A stretch of 64,000 nt of DNA from Saccharina japonica (lineage: Eukaryota; Sar; Phaeophyceae; Laminariales; Laminariaceae), in NCBI GenBank assembly GCA_008828725.1, contig MEHQ01000339.1:148021-212020 (forward strand). Reading direction: 5' to 3'. The notes beneath the pieces were generated by a model. It was not told the origin of the DNA. It saw only the letters and a program-made list of their open reading frames with translations, and made no database searches. Below, piece by piece: positions 33,011 to 45,519 of the stretch (the stretch's first letter is position 1; every line of letters begins with the position of its first letter). The translations under genes were made by a program, and so were the position numbers.

Positions 33011-36000
33011 GCCGCACGCCCATGGTCTTACCTGGAGCCGGCAATTAAATCAAATTGGCGCGGAGCGCCAAAAACGAGGGAGCGAAGCGACCGAGGCTTT
33101 TTCTTGCCTGTAGACAGGCTTCCTTGGTTTTGTTACCATTCTCGTAATATTTACGAGTTCGTATCGTGTCTGTGTTTTCTGAAACGCCCGTGGTTTTTCA
33201 TCACTGATTACGAGAGCTATACGTGCCCGATTTCCACCAAACCGGCACCTACAGAAACGCACGAGCTTGAGCTAACACGTGGGACTTTTTGCAAGTGGTC
33301 TCGAATCGGTCGCGTTCGCTGGGCTGCTGTGGTTTTGGTGATGTCTTCATGGGGACTTCATTTTTTGTTTTCATTTTTTCCTGCGAACGCGCACGAGCTA
33401 CCGCATGCATCAGGCAGTCTTACCTCATAATCCCTCTCTACTAATGCTTGCCTACAATACAGCATTTTAGTCAATATGCACTTACTCACACCACAGATGC
33501 TGTGGACTCTCTCTTGCGGTTTTTACATTCCTATAATTATTATAGACAATCTACTTGTCCAACTTTTCAATGTCAGACAGCTTGTATGTGTCTGCAGCGA
33601 CCGATGCAGTTGGCCAATAACAACGTCAAGAGCATCACCGAGTAGCAATCCCGGCCGGGTGAACCACGCAAATAGAAACGGGTACGCGCACGTGGAAGAA
33701 CGTGCATGATGGAGAGCATCATCATATATATTCACAGACGTACCCATCGTATCTTCTCTTGTTCCTGGCCTAGATTATTAAAAATGAGCGAATTCTCGAA
33801 CAAACGCAGTACCCATGGTATTGGCATTATTCGTGCTTCGCGTCTCGACAATAGCGCCCGTCTATTCTCATTGACAGCTATGCGCGAAAGCAGTCTTCGT
33901 CGCTTACTGCTCCTACAGGCGCCAGAAACATACACACTATTAAGTTTCTTCCCTTACAGCTGAAGCGCACTGCCGTAAATGTCGGATCTAGTTGGCAAGG
34001 ACAGCATGCCTATGAGTCTTGCGAAACAACCCCGACACGCGGAAACCTCGATTGGCAAAATGCTCAACACAAGAAACGCGCATTCTAGGCGAAGCAATAG
34101 CGTCGCTCAGAAGTCATGACGCTGTGTACCCTTACAAAATATTGAGTCGGTGCAGACGCTGCACGCGTCGTACATCCTACCAGGTACGGTTTCATCTGAA
34201 CAGTACTCTCCAGATTGCGTGCACGCAACACGTACCATCATTGCTTGCTCGACTGGCCGGAATTTCAGCCCGCCTGGTTGATTTTTTTTTTCTAGCGCAT
34301 GCAACCCGCAACCCCCACTGAAATTCCAGATTGAGTTCTTCTCCTTCGGGTGCTTTAAGTCGCAGCAACGCTTGTCTAGAACCTAAAACAGTTAAAACGT
34401 CTTCCTTCCCCGCCATGCCAAACAACGTTTTGGTGGTTTTTCTATCCACCCACTGTCATACAATGTCCAGTTGGTTTGACGTGCCGGCAAACGCGCCAAA
34501 ACATCGATGGTAGTGACCACTACACAGCCACCCTGTGGAGCTCCCTGGTCTCGAGTACCTTATTGGTCTGCGTACTATCTACTAAATGTGAAGGTCGTCG
34601 TCGATTCAACAAACAAAGCATCTGCCATGCGTGGCACCTGCAGGGCCTCAACTACCCACGGGGACGCGCAGTTGGTCCTGATGGGCATATGTTTCGCTCG
34701 AACAGGCCTTAGCGTTTCCCTGGTGCTGGTAAAGCCATGGTACCTGCGTCACCGTCCGTGGGAGATAGGGTGTGGGTCAGATGTGCGATGTAGCCCGAAG
34801 GAGTAGGGGAATTAACGGAACCGTACAGGCCCTCGCTCAAGCACCCAAAACGGAAAAGAAACAAAAATGGGATGGGTTATACTATCTGTTTTATATGTTC
34901 GCCTCAAGGTGACCGGCCTTGTTCCTCAAAATGGGGATAACTTCGTTATCTCTCGCTTCAAAATCCGCGACGACGTCGCACTACCGCAGTGATACGCAAC
35001 CATACACTAAAGAAGGGTACAGCGCTTTCTACATACAGACGAGTATCATGAGCATAGTGCTGAACTTGGAGTGTGGCCAGCACGTTCAATATTATTAGGG
35101 TGGCAGCCGACACCAAAACGTCGGGAGGAACAGCTATATTCAAGGGGCATGCACCAAACCCCCTACACCCGGGACCGCGAAAAATAATTGCTTTCACAAA
35201 TAATCGTTCCTCGACCCCCCCGGTTTCGGAGGTTGCTACGGATAATTGCGCTTCGATTCCCGATGTTACAGTAGGCGATCGCGGGAATCCAGTTCGAACA
35301 GTTTGCGTTGCCTAACAGGACAAAAACCGTAATTTGGCAAGATCGACGAAAACCTATACCAGGTATATATATCAAAGAAGAAAGAGTGTTTGAGATTCAA
35401 TGCCGAACTGCAGACCCCCATTAAGCCAGCGGCAGCACGTATCAACAGAAATCCCGGTACCGTGTTCAGCACCCGACCAGCTTATACATGTAATTGGGTA
35501 GAAATGACGTACTTTGTACTACTGTAGTATCTCTCTATTGAATTGGGTAGAAATGACCAGGCTCCGCCCCCCCCCGGTCTCAACAGTAACGTCAAGACTA
35601 TGATTAATAATGGCCTGCCATACTGGTACATTTTACCTATACGCCCGAGAAGATACATGTATACCCTCGTACAACATTGGTATCGCATGCATGCTGATAA
35701 AGCAGAACACCAGTCGCAGAACCCTTCTTGCCTGGAATTGTATTAGTAGGCTCTCCGGATCAGTCGACCAAAATGAATGTGGACAAAGCTCCGCACCCAT
35801 TTAGGCTTACTCCCCTCGCAAGGGTCGCCGGGTATTTTTGCAGATGAACCCACCGTATACGCAGCAGGCAACATACCAACGGAACCGTCCTGCGAAAGAT
35901 GGGGACCAAGATGAGGAACACGACATAGTAGTGGCTCTATCAGGAGCTGCGAATGGGAGCTCACTTTATTGGAAACAAGCCAAACTCCATCGCGCGTTGC

Positions 36001-36349
36001 GGCCGTAGTTTTTCTCGGCGACACGACCCCCATCGAAATCAAATAGGATTGAATCTCACATGCTACGTGAACGTCACGCAGCGCATCGGTGTAACTAACC
36101 CCCGGCACGTGTGAATGAAGCGATACCAGTCCCGCTTCAATTATATGTCTACATCATCTTGGCGCCCACCGTACTGGAGGGCCTCCTTAACGTTCGATAA
36201 TTTTTCTGGCGTAGGCCCACCTCCACCGCCGCGAATTTTCCTGCACGGAATTTTGAAAACATAGTTTTTGACATTCAAAAAGTATACAACCTGCAGTAAG
36301 GGCCGCGACAAAGTGGGATACCGCATCTAATGGTAACATCTAGGCGCAT
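33011..36349. other. No gene seen over 3.3 kb
   Basis: Several frames of 100-140 codons exist (for example 33008-33430 + and 35743-36108 -) but none shows a recognisable domain, splice-bounded structure or repeat match. Confidence 0.4.
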
Positions 36350-36354
36350 GCACT

Positions 36355-38200
36355 AGGGCTGGGTATTGGGTTGAAAACCGGGGGGGATATGATATGGATA
36401 TATTGCCCCCAAACAATCTGGATATATCCTGATTCTGGACATATCATATTATATCCATATTTATTTCCATATCATGGTATCCTGGATATAATTGGATATA
36501 CGTACGGTATATGATATGTTATTACAGATATCCGGATGTACTACGGGATATATGTGGATATATCTGTGATATATCCGTGATATTTCCGATATATCAGGTG
36601 ATGTTTCATTCCTATGTTGTTTTATACGCGCATATGTGCTCGCTATCAGGCTACACAGCAGTAGTGACTGATTGGCACGATGTATGCTATCATATTATGC
36701 CTGGTACATAACAAGGTGCGCCATACTACAGAGCTACTACTATTAATACTAAGTTTGAAACCTGGTAGCAACTTAAGGCACCACGTTTGTAGGCATCACG
36801 TTGTAAATATTATTACGATTGTGCTTGCCATCCGACAATGTGCAGCATGCAGCATGGGCTTCAACATTGATCACTCATAACATTCCCGAAAGAATAATAA
36901 AACCCTGATATTATTGTCCCATTTGCCGTCCGACAATGTGCACCACATGGGTGTCACATGCCACATGACGGAGAAGAAGCAAGGTTAAAATCAGCACAAT
37001 AACGCAAACGTACGACAACTATCAACTGCTCATTGCACAAAAAGCAAGCCTCCTCAAACCAACAAACTGACTTCCACCCCTAAATCTACCAAGCTAGAAC
37101 CAACACCACCCCCCCCCCCCCCCCCGCCCACCCCCAGCACTCCCAAACAAGCATTGAAATAAATTCCGCTGTCCACACGAATGGCCGGATTCAAGTTGCC
37201 GCGAGCGTATTTCAACGCACATCAGGCTGTGCGGTGTTGCTGCTCAATACTGTTTCGCTCCGACTGTGGCTCTGCTTTCTGCAACCCCTCACCCTAGAAT
37301 CTAGTGATGTTATGTTATGTTATGTTATGTTGCCCCCCTTGTTCCTTACCCCCGAACCCCATAATCTACTGTTGTTACCCCCCTTGTCCCTTGCCCCCGA
37401 ACCTGTCACCTCCTACCGCAAGGGTCAAGTCTCCCCCCCAAGCACTTATATAGAAGCATCGAACAAGAACCCGCTGCCTACATTGGCTGGGTTGAAGTAA
37501 TTAACACTTTCGGCGCACATCGATGGTGGCGATCCCTCCACCAGGGTTGTAATTTCGTGTCAATTCCCCACAAACACATCGAAACCCCTGCCCAGCAGTA
37601 GTACGGTGTGCTCCAGTCGTTCGCTGAAGGCGAACGAGCAGTCTTTCACCCAGCAGCTCAAAGCATGAAACCCCCAAACGCACACCTACGTACAATCAGG
37701 TACAATTACTACGTAAAGGTATAATACCGGTATACCTGGTAGAGCTACGAGTGGGTACTATGAGTCGAGTTCTGCTGTATCCATTTGGTCCCTCGTCAAC
37801 CAATAGCAATGTGCGAGTCCAGTAGCTGCTGTGGCGTCTTAACTGACCCATGCTCTCGTGTCATCGTCATCGTTATACATTAATGCGGTACACCCAGTCA
37901 CCTTTCGTCGAACAATGTTATTGTCGAAATGTGTTTTTGTGTAATTTATAAAAAATCGTTACACTGCTACTCGTACGGCATTCTACGCGGTCCATCTATT
38001 CGTCACATTCATCCGCAGTTCAGCAGATCCACTGACACCACAAATCAGAGCTCGAAGTGTGAAATATCCCGATATATCGGCGATATATCACGTGATATAT
38101 CGTATATCACGTGATATATCGGATATATCCCATGATATCGACGGATATATTTCATGATATATCATATCTCACATTTATACCCAATATTACCGTCGGGATA
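36355..38200. mobile_element. Possible hAT-like element bounded by GATATATC blocks
   Basis: Two blocks rich in the palindrome GATATATC and variants lie at 36395-36600 and 38055-38165. The outer edges read CTGGGTATTGGGTTGAAAAC on the left and, reverse-complemented, ATATTGGGTATAAATG on the right. Several hAT families have this kind of TGGGTAT terminus with ATATC-rich subterminal repeats. The 1.4 kb between has no recognised gene. The target duplication was not found. Confidence 0.4.
37093..37130. repeat. C homopolymer tract
   Basis: An almost pure C run followed by GCCCACCCCC. A (TTATG)n short tract follows at 37312-37333. Confidence 0.85.
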
Positions 38201-39038
38201 TGAGACAAAATATAAATAGAGCGATAGACAGGCGTCATGGCAAAGAGAGGAGCGGCCAGGTGATAAATCGTCAGTGCCAGCAGCAATACCGTTAGTACCA
38301 CCACCCCTCCGCATTATTCTTAACATGGTCTCAAACAGCAGCCAATCGTTAATTTTAACTACTGTGCAGGCAGTACATGAAACTCAACAACATGGCGAAG
38401 AAACGGTGCCGACAAACTGCCCCTGTACGTAGTATTGGGCACGGGGATAGTGATAGCTTGTGAGGTATCCAATACCAACTATACGTGATGGCTAGACTGC
38501 TGCGTAGGTTCAATACCGGTACGACTACACGGCAGCAGTACGTATTGGCGCATGGGCGATGGAACAAAGAGGTGCCTCGTGGGATTACAGAGCGGTACTC
38601 TCTGCTCGTACAGCAGCATTACACGGCAAATATACACAAGTCAGTATTATTGTACAGCAGCTGTGATGGTAGCTATCAAAAACAGACAGCTGCTGCTGTA
38701 GTCCAAGGCACGAGTACAGAATAACACGCCATGCCAGTACAGTGCAGGTAACAGGTGTGTGTCCTGTGCAAGGTTAATAGAAGCGGACCAAGAGGAAAGC
38801 GGTGTGCGTGCCGCCGTGGTGTGTGCATACCACGTACCAGCTATTATACGAGTAGCTTACACCACTTTGTCCGTAAATGTAAGGGTCGTGATAATATTAA
38901 TATCGATACCAAACGGCCCTTAAACTAGCGGACAAGTTGGTAGTCGCGTTACTGCTCCTGTACAACACCACAGCAGTACGCAACTGGAGTAAAGGCGTGT
39001 CTCCTCCGTCGTGGCGGCCATGGAGGGAAGCTGGGTGC
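38201..39038. other. No gene seen
   Basis: Sequence with many GTA/CAG-rich short motifs and no recognised coding region. Confidence 0.4.
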
Positions 39039-39600
39039 TGAAAGAATGACGCGTGTGTCGAGGCTCTGTCTGTGTGGAGAGAGATGGCAAAGGTGGCACC
39101 GAAGTGTCTGTGAAGATCACTTGAGAAGAAGACGAAAAGTCATGGTTTTAAAAGGCGTTTATTTGGCCATACAGTATTGGAAAGAAGATTAACCTCAGGG
39201 AGATCAATGGAAACGGAAGAAGAGAAGAGAAGAGGAGAGAAAAGTAGAAGAGGAGTAGAGGGAAGAGGAGTAGAGTGATGGAGGTGGGGGATGCCTGCAC
39301 CTGGTCATCTCGGTACAATGCCCATGCTACGGACAGTTACGTTCTACCGTAGTGTGTACCGTTCCTTGAAATGTTCTCTACAACGTTATAGTAACGTTCT
39401 AGCAACGTTCTCAGCATCGTTCCTGATGAAGATGCTTTGAACATACAATGCGGCGCACTACGAGTAAGACAAACTCGTAATCTATCCGCATATTGCAATT
39501 ACCCGAATATCTAGACTAAGATACTAATATACTCGTATCAGTGCGTAGTGACTGCACATCACAATAGATACGCATGGATCACAACGTCCATATGCTAACA
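39039..39600 (-). repeat. 3' LTR of the second LTR element
   Basis: 562-bp direct repeat of 42954-43544. It includes a purine-rich stretch at 39195-39290 and a series of AACGTTCT motifs near 39360-39420. Confidence 0.8.
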
Positions 39601-42109
39601 CGCCCCCGTGATGAAAGTCAGTAGCTAGAGTAACGCTTACGGTGTAGAAACCTGTTACTCAAAAATCAAAATGAACGAGTGAATAATGAAATAATGGTAC
39701 AACAGTCAGTCCTGCGCGAATGCAGCGGCAATATGGAAAACAGTAAACACAAAGTTCACTACATATTCAGCCCCGTGTGATGACGGTGGCAATATGGTTG
39801 TACTCATGTCAGAAAAACTAAGCGTGGTTGTGCATGACCACTGAGTCATAGTGCATGACCACTGAGTCATAACCTACAATGAAAAGAGCAGAAAGTTATC
39901 TGCTGTACTTGCAACCCGCCCCCTTATTTGAATGCTACCATAGCAGAGCTACGGAAATAGTACGTAATCTTGCAGAAACAAAGTAAGTCTGTGGGTGTGT
40001 ACCCAGACAAAAATAGCAATGATCTACTGTATGTACCAGTACGTGTGAATATTCATTTGTCCAGCAATCAACATTGGATAGTTGAAGAGACAATTGATAA
40101 AACTGAGACGCGTGTCCATCGTGCAGTATAGACGTGCGTACGTACTCATATGAATCCTCCAGAGTAGTACTTGGTGTAGCGCAAAGTCAAAGAAGAAAAC
40201 AAGTCGTGGTGTAAATACCGACGATGTATACCCAAGAACAGAAGCGTCAACCCGTATGATGGGTGTTCAACACGGCCCCTAAATGGATACCTAGAGCAAC
40301 GTGAAATCGAAGTAGAAACTGATGACATTCGTCCAGTACAGCGAAAAGTGCACTATCCAGCTGTGTACATGTATGTACGTACGTACTCGAAATATATCTA
40401 CGAGTACCGATAGTACGGCAATAGACTACGCTGGGCACCATCGTATCGCAAAATAGACTCGTGGTGCTGTGGTGTCGACCAGCGAGCTATATCCTAGCAA
40501 AGAAAGCGTCAGAAAGTGTCTACTGCACTTGTGCTGCGCCCCCCCAATGGATCCTAGAACTAAGAAATCGAACTAAATCGCAAAGAAAACGTGCACGTAT
40601 ACAAGTATGTGTCCAGCTACTGATATGTGTGTAAGGCATTCAGCATTGTGAGTGTGTATTTAGGATACGTACTCAAAGAAAATAAAGCTGTGGAAAGCTA
40701 AGGACCAACTGACCAGACAGATTTGTGTCAGGTATGGCAAACAACAGTGCGCATCATGTTTTCTAGCATAAACGTACTCGTGTGAAAATACTCTACCTAC
40801 GTATGTAAAGCAAAGCCAACAGAGAAAAAGTACAAAAATATACCCCAAAAGATACCCCCCCCACGAAAACCCGTCTCGAAAGGGATGCGTGGTCGATGGT
40901 TAAATGACTAAGGCAAGCAACAAATGAGTGCGCCCCCCCCCCCACGAAAACCAGATAACGAAAAGACAGAAAAGGAACAACCTACTACTGCTGCTGCTGC
41001 AGTACACTACGAGTACAGCTGCAGTCGTCGTCGTAGTCGTTGCTGCCCGTGATGCTGAAGATCTTCGTTTTTTGTCCTGGTGTTGTAAGATATGCTGAAC
41101 ATGTAGTTGTAGATGAAGAAAGAAGTGGTGCTGCTGCTGATCTTCTGTAGACGGTCTTGTTGTGAAGAACTTGTAGAAGCAAAGCAAACCAAGATGTACG
41201 ATTAGATATTGGCTGTGAAATGATGTTGATAATGGCGATGGAGACCTGAAGAGGTGGTGAAGACCTGTCCTCGCTGTCGTCCGTAGTGTTGTGTTGGGCC
41301 GTGTTGCTCGACGAGTGCGAGTGCCGGTTGATGTTGTTGTCGCGGTTGGGCCGCGTTTTGGTGCGGTGTAATAGCAACTTTGCTCCCCAGATCGGTACCA
41401 AGCATGCAACAAGAAATTGGGGAACTCCTTGCTTGCGATAAATTCCGCACGTGCCTGTAAAACGGTGTTTGCATTCTGGCAAGGATCTCGCCGAGTACGT
41501 TGTTGGTCCCCAATGCGCTGGAGATTGTGATGGCCAGCTGCTTGATGAACGATCCGGTGGTGTTGCTGTGGAGCTGAACCCTGGAAAGAACATAGACTGC
41601 GGTGCTGTCATCTCCGATTCTTGAAGAAGATCTTGAAAATAAAAATATTGAATTGCTTGCTGTAGATGACCTGACAATGATGAGTACATAGTAGCCGCAG
41701 AACTGAGTCGTAGGTGCCCATACCTTCTCGAAGCAGCGAAGCATGATGTTGCTGTGTTGCTCTTGCAGCAGTAGTCGAAGTAGATGTAGATCCTGGTGAC
41801 GTAAACTGAAGAAGCTGCGAAGATGAAGCGCTGAGGATACCTTCTGTAATCAACGATGATGATGATGGCGAAGCTCAACACTTGTCGTAGGTAGCAGATG
41901 AAGAAGTCTCTTATGATGTTGGTGCTAGTTCCTTGTAAAGCAAGAGGTGTTGCCCCTGTGCCAAGCTGATAGTAGCAGATAAACCGACAGGAGTTGGATT
42001 TCCCGTGGCAGGCTGAGTAGCCGATTCATCAACGGCCTGGCTGCGTGATGCAACGATGACCTTTTCCCCCATTTAGAATGGACGAGGACGAGTTTTCCTT
42101 CCGAGTCTT

Positions 42110-42730
42110 TAGTCGTGCTTCCGCATAAAAGCGTGAATCCGCTGCTGGAAATAATGGATGCCTAGATGTAGGCAGGAGGTGATCCCTCCGATGCTACTCG
42201 GAGTAGCAGATTCATCAACGACTTGGCTGTATGATTCAGCACGTGTAGGTCTACTCGTCGATACTTGCACGAGGACAAATCTATTTGTACTTACTTCGCG
42301 CTTAGTACCTCGAAGAAACGGTTTTGATAACGACCTCGCGCGTTTTATTTAGCGTGAAACCAGCTCGACACTAACTTTAGTTCTGATGGCGGAGAACCAG
42401 AGGTCTTGTAACGTTTCTCCATGCTTTACAGCGTGGAAGTAGCGTGGAACTAGCTTCGCGTGTGATGACCAGAAATGGTTTTGTGACTTGTTTTGCGCTT
42501 ACAGCTTCACCGTATCATAGTATCGAAAACAACGCTTTGCGTGCGTTTTTACAAAAATAGTCGGTGGCTTATGTTTGCACTAAAACGGCGTGAAAACAGT
42601 GTTGAACGTACGAGTACGAGTTTCCCGCAGAAGAGCGTGAAACCGGACTCATTACTCGTACATGCTACACGCGTAAAAGCGTGACAGCATTCTCCTTACC
42701 TTCCTCGCGCGTAGAAGCGTGAAAGCATTA
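42110..42730 (-). repeat. Degenerate GCGTGAAA repeats in the leader of the second LTR element
   Basis: The motif (A)GCGTGAAA or GCGTGGAA occurs at about 42131, 42350, 42432, 42447, 42588, 42636, 42677 and 42716, roughly every 40-100 bases. It lies just downstream of the primer site in element polarity. Function unknown. Confidence 0.55.
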
Positions 42731-42953
42731 CTCCTTGTAGTAACCCTGTTGAACGAACTTGATGAAAATCGATGAAGAGAGTCGATGTCGATGCTTGTCG
42801 GGTAGATGATCGTCTGATTTTTGGAGCTAAAAAACGTATTCCTCCGCAGTGGAAACCTTGAAATTTCTTCGAATGTAGAACGTGACGAGCTCGCCGGGAG
42901 ACGTCGTTCCGTGGTGCCAGTCGATGCGTAGACCAACGTCGAGGCTCATAACC

Positions 42954-43544
42954 TGAAAGAATGACGCGTTTGTCGAGGCTCTGTCTCTGTGGACAGAGAT
43001 GGCAGAGGTGGCACCGAAGTGTCTGTGAAGATCACTTGTGTAGAAGAAGAAAAGTCATGGTTTGAAAAGGCGCATATTTGGCCATATTGGAAAGAAGATT
43101 GATCTGAGAGATCAATGGAAAGGGAGAAGAAGAGAAGAGAAGAAGAGTAGAAAGTGGAGTAGAATAGATTAGAGTAGAGCGGGAAGTGGAGTAGAGTAGA
43201 GTAGAGTAGAGTGATCGAGGTGGGCGATGCCTGCACCTGATTATCTCGGTGCAATGTCCATGCCACGGAGAGTTACAATTTACCGTAGTGTGAACATGTA
43301 CTGTTCCTTGAAATGTTCTCAACAACGTTATAGTAACGTTCTAGCAACGTTCTCAGCATCGTTCCTGATGGAGATGCTTTGGGCATACAACAGAGCGCAC
43401 TACGAGTAAGACAAACTCGTAGTCTATCTGCATATAGCAATTCCCCGAATATCTAGACTAAGATATACTCATATACTCGTATCTGTGCGTAGTGACTACA
43501 CATCACAATAGATACGTATGGATCTCAACGTCTATATGCTAACA
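42954..43544 (-). repeat. 5' LTR of the second LTR element
   Basis: 591-bp direct repeat matching 39039-39600. The inner edge at 42953 abuts the primer-binding site. Confidence 0.8.
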
Positions 43545-44072
43545 AGTGCTACCAGGTACGTACATACTACTACGATAAATGCAGTGCTAGCGCCATGGGC
43601 GGAGCCGTGGCCGTACCGTTAGTATAGTCTGAACTAAGCATATTATACTTGTGATATATATATATAAACAAACGTAAACCTTGGTGTAGTAAAGTCTGAG
43701 GAGAACAAAATCTAAATTTCCGAGGAGCATGGTAAAGTCATACCCGGACAGGTCAAAATATCCGAACAGTTGACGTGATAGAGTGCTCATAACCTATTCA
43801 GGTATAGTTGGTATACCCTCGACAGGTGGTCGCACAGGCGGTCACGGGCAGCAGTATGCTACCTTGCTGGTATTGGATGGACAATGTTCCACAGATGATA
43901 AGACCCCCAGAAGATTGATGTTGTGTAGTGGGCCGCTTAGGTGGGCAAAGAAAAACATAGAGAACAATAGACTTCGGAGTCTAGTGGTGGTGGTGAGAGA
44001 AGTGAGAGAGAGTGGGGCACGCCCGCGCTCTCTCTCGTAGCTACTCAGACCCCGCTCCTTCGTTCGCTGCAA
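43545..44072. other. No gene seen
   Basis: Contains GTGCTCATAACCTATTCAGG near 43782, reminiscent of the LTR-element primer site, but no second repeat was found to go with it. Confidence 0.3.
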
Positions 44073-45519
44073 CCAAGGATGTCGGATTACGGCAGCAAAA
44101 GCTTGTTCTTACGCATATTTCGGCAAGATCAGAAAACGATGCTTACGCGTAATTACGGCAAAAACAGGGGACGCTTAAGAGACATCCCCGCTAGGATTGA
44201 AACGCACGTGAAAACCTGTTCAGACCTCTACGTATGGATCCAAGATGGCATCGTCATGGTCGAAGCAGGTCGTAGGGTCACAGCCCAAGCTCAACGTCCA
44301 AATGTGGCTGCTGGTCAGGGGCGCAGCGCAAGCTCAAAGTATAAATGTGAGGCCGACTACTATGCGATCGGAATCCAGAACATGATTTTTCAACACCGTC
44401 GCAAGCTTTTTCTCCTGGGGACGCTAAACATTGTCCCCTACAATCTCAACGATCCAATGCCAATTTTCGAGCGGAATCTGGTGATATTGGCCGATTTTGC
44501 ACGCTCGAAATTCCAACCTATAACCAACTCAGGCCAACTGTCCCAGTTTCGATATTTTATCGAACCCGGGCGAAAATACCAAACAGAACACCAGTTTCGA
44601 TTTTTTTATCGAAGCCGGGTGATAAGTCGAAACTGGGGCGGCAGTAGTTGGCCATCCGTTGGAATTTCGAGCTTGCAAAATCGGCCACTACCGCTAGATT
44701 CCTCGCAAAAATTGAGCAATGGCTCATTGAGACAGGGGACATGTTTTAGCGTCCGCGGGAAAAAAGCCTGCGAAGGTGTTGAAAAAAATCCTGTTCCGGA
44801 TTCCGATTCCATAATTGCCGGCCTAGCTTGAAAATGCCGCCCTACGATCTAAACGACCCAATAATGGTCACTTTTCGAGAGGAATCTCATGGTATTGGTC
44901 GATTTTTCAGGCTCCAATTTCCAAAGGATTGCCAACTCAGACCAGCTGGCCCTGTTTCGATTTTGTATTATCGAAACCAGATGAAAAATCGAAACATCTG
45001 GCCATCCGTTAGAATTTCGAGCCTGCCAAATCGTTCAATACCACTACAGTACAGGACACCTAATAAGAAACAGGAAATATAGTCCAGGCTGGATTTCTTA
45101 TTTGAGAGAGGGTGCTTTCTACACTAATTTCAATATAACACCTCCTGAATTTCTTATTTTCCTCTAAAACTCAGCCTGGCTTTCTTAATAGCCTGTTTCT
45201 TGTTAGGTGTCCAGTACTGTAGTAGATTCCTCTCGAAAATTAACCAATGAATGGCTCGTTGAGATTATAGGGGAGATTTTGAAGCGCCTCCGAGAGAAAA
45301 GTCCGCGAATGTGTTGAAAAATCCGGTTCTGGATTCCGATCCCATAAAAGTCGGCCTGACTGCTAGGATAAAAAAATGCGGGGGTTTCATATAGATTTTT
45401 ACGGTTTTGGTTCATAGGGGATTGAGGGGATCCCGTGATTTCGCCGGCCAAGTCTTATTACTTACCGCAAAAAAAACGGCTCGCCGTAAGCACGTAATTC
45501 CGTAATCCGACATCCTTGG
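44073..45519. mobile_element. Inverted-repeat DNA element of about 1.45 kb
   Basis: The left end reads CCAAGGATGTCGGATTACGG and the right end is its inverse, CCGTAATCCGACATCCTTGG, with further inverted similarity inside (TTACGGCAAAAAC, CTTACG). The interior contains several related segments (AACTCAGGCCAACTG, TCGAAACCAG, GGCCATCCGTTGGAATTTCG) in alternating orientation, so it folds on itself repeatedly. A 250-codon open frame at 44079-44831 is probably accidental. A TA-flanked MITE is inserted at 45047. Confidence 0.65.
45047..45219. mobile_element. 173-bp TA-flanked MITE, copy 2
   Basis: Termini CAGTACAGGACACCTAATAA and TTGTTAGGTGTCCAGTACTG with TA on each side (45045-45046, 45220-45221). 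It interrupts the phrase CAATACCACTA...GTAGATTCC of the host element, whose other internal repeats show the uninterrupted form. Confidence 0.85.

Larger units (their letters stand above)
39039..43544 (-). mobile_element. Second LTR element, older, without recognisable genes
   Basis: Direct repeats at 39039-39600 and 42954-43544 begin TGAAAGAATGACGCG and end ATGCTAACA, so in minus polarity they run TGTTAGCAT...CATTCTTTCA with canonical TG...CA ends. Next to the right repeat is the same initiator-Met half-tRNA primer site as in the element at 4408 (GGTTATGAGCCTCG on the - strand), and next to the left one a purine tract CACGGGGGCG. Flanks GGTGC and AGTGC are a near-match target duplication. LTR divergence of roughly 10% by eye makes it older than the first. 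The 3.35 kb interior has no recognisable gag or pol. Confidence 0.8.

Noticed and set aside
43767-43800. A third LTR-element primer-like site (GCTCATAACC)
   Set aside because: No matching LTR pair was found on either side, so it is too short to support an element.
44079-44831. A 250-codon open frame on the + strand
   Set aside because: It starts inside the terminal inverted repeat and runs through internally repeated, foldback sequence. No domain; a chance frame is more likely.
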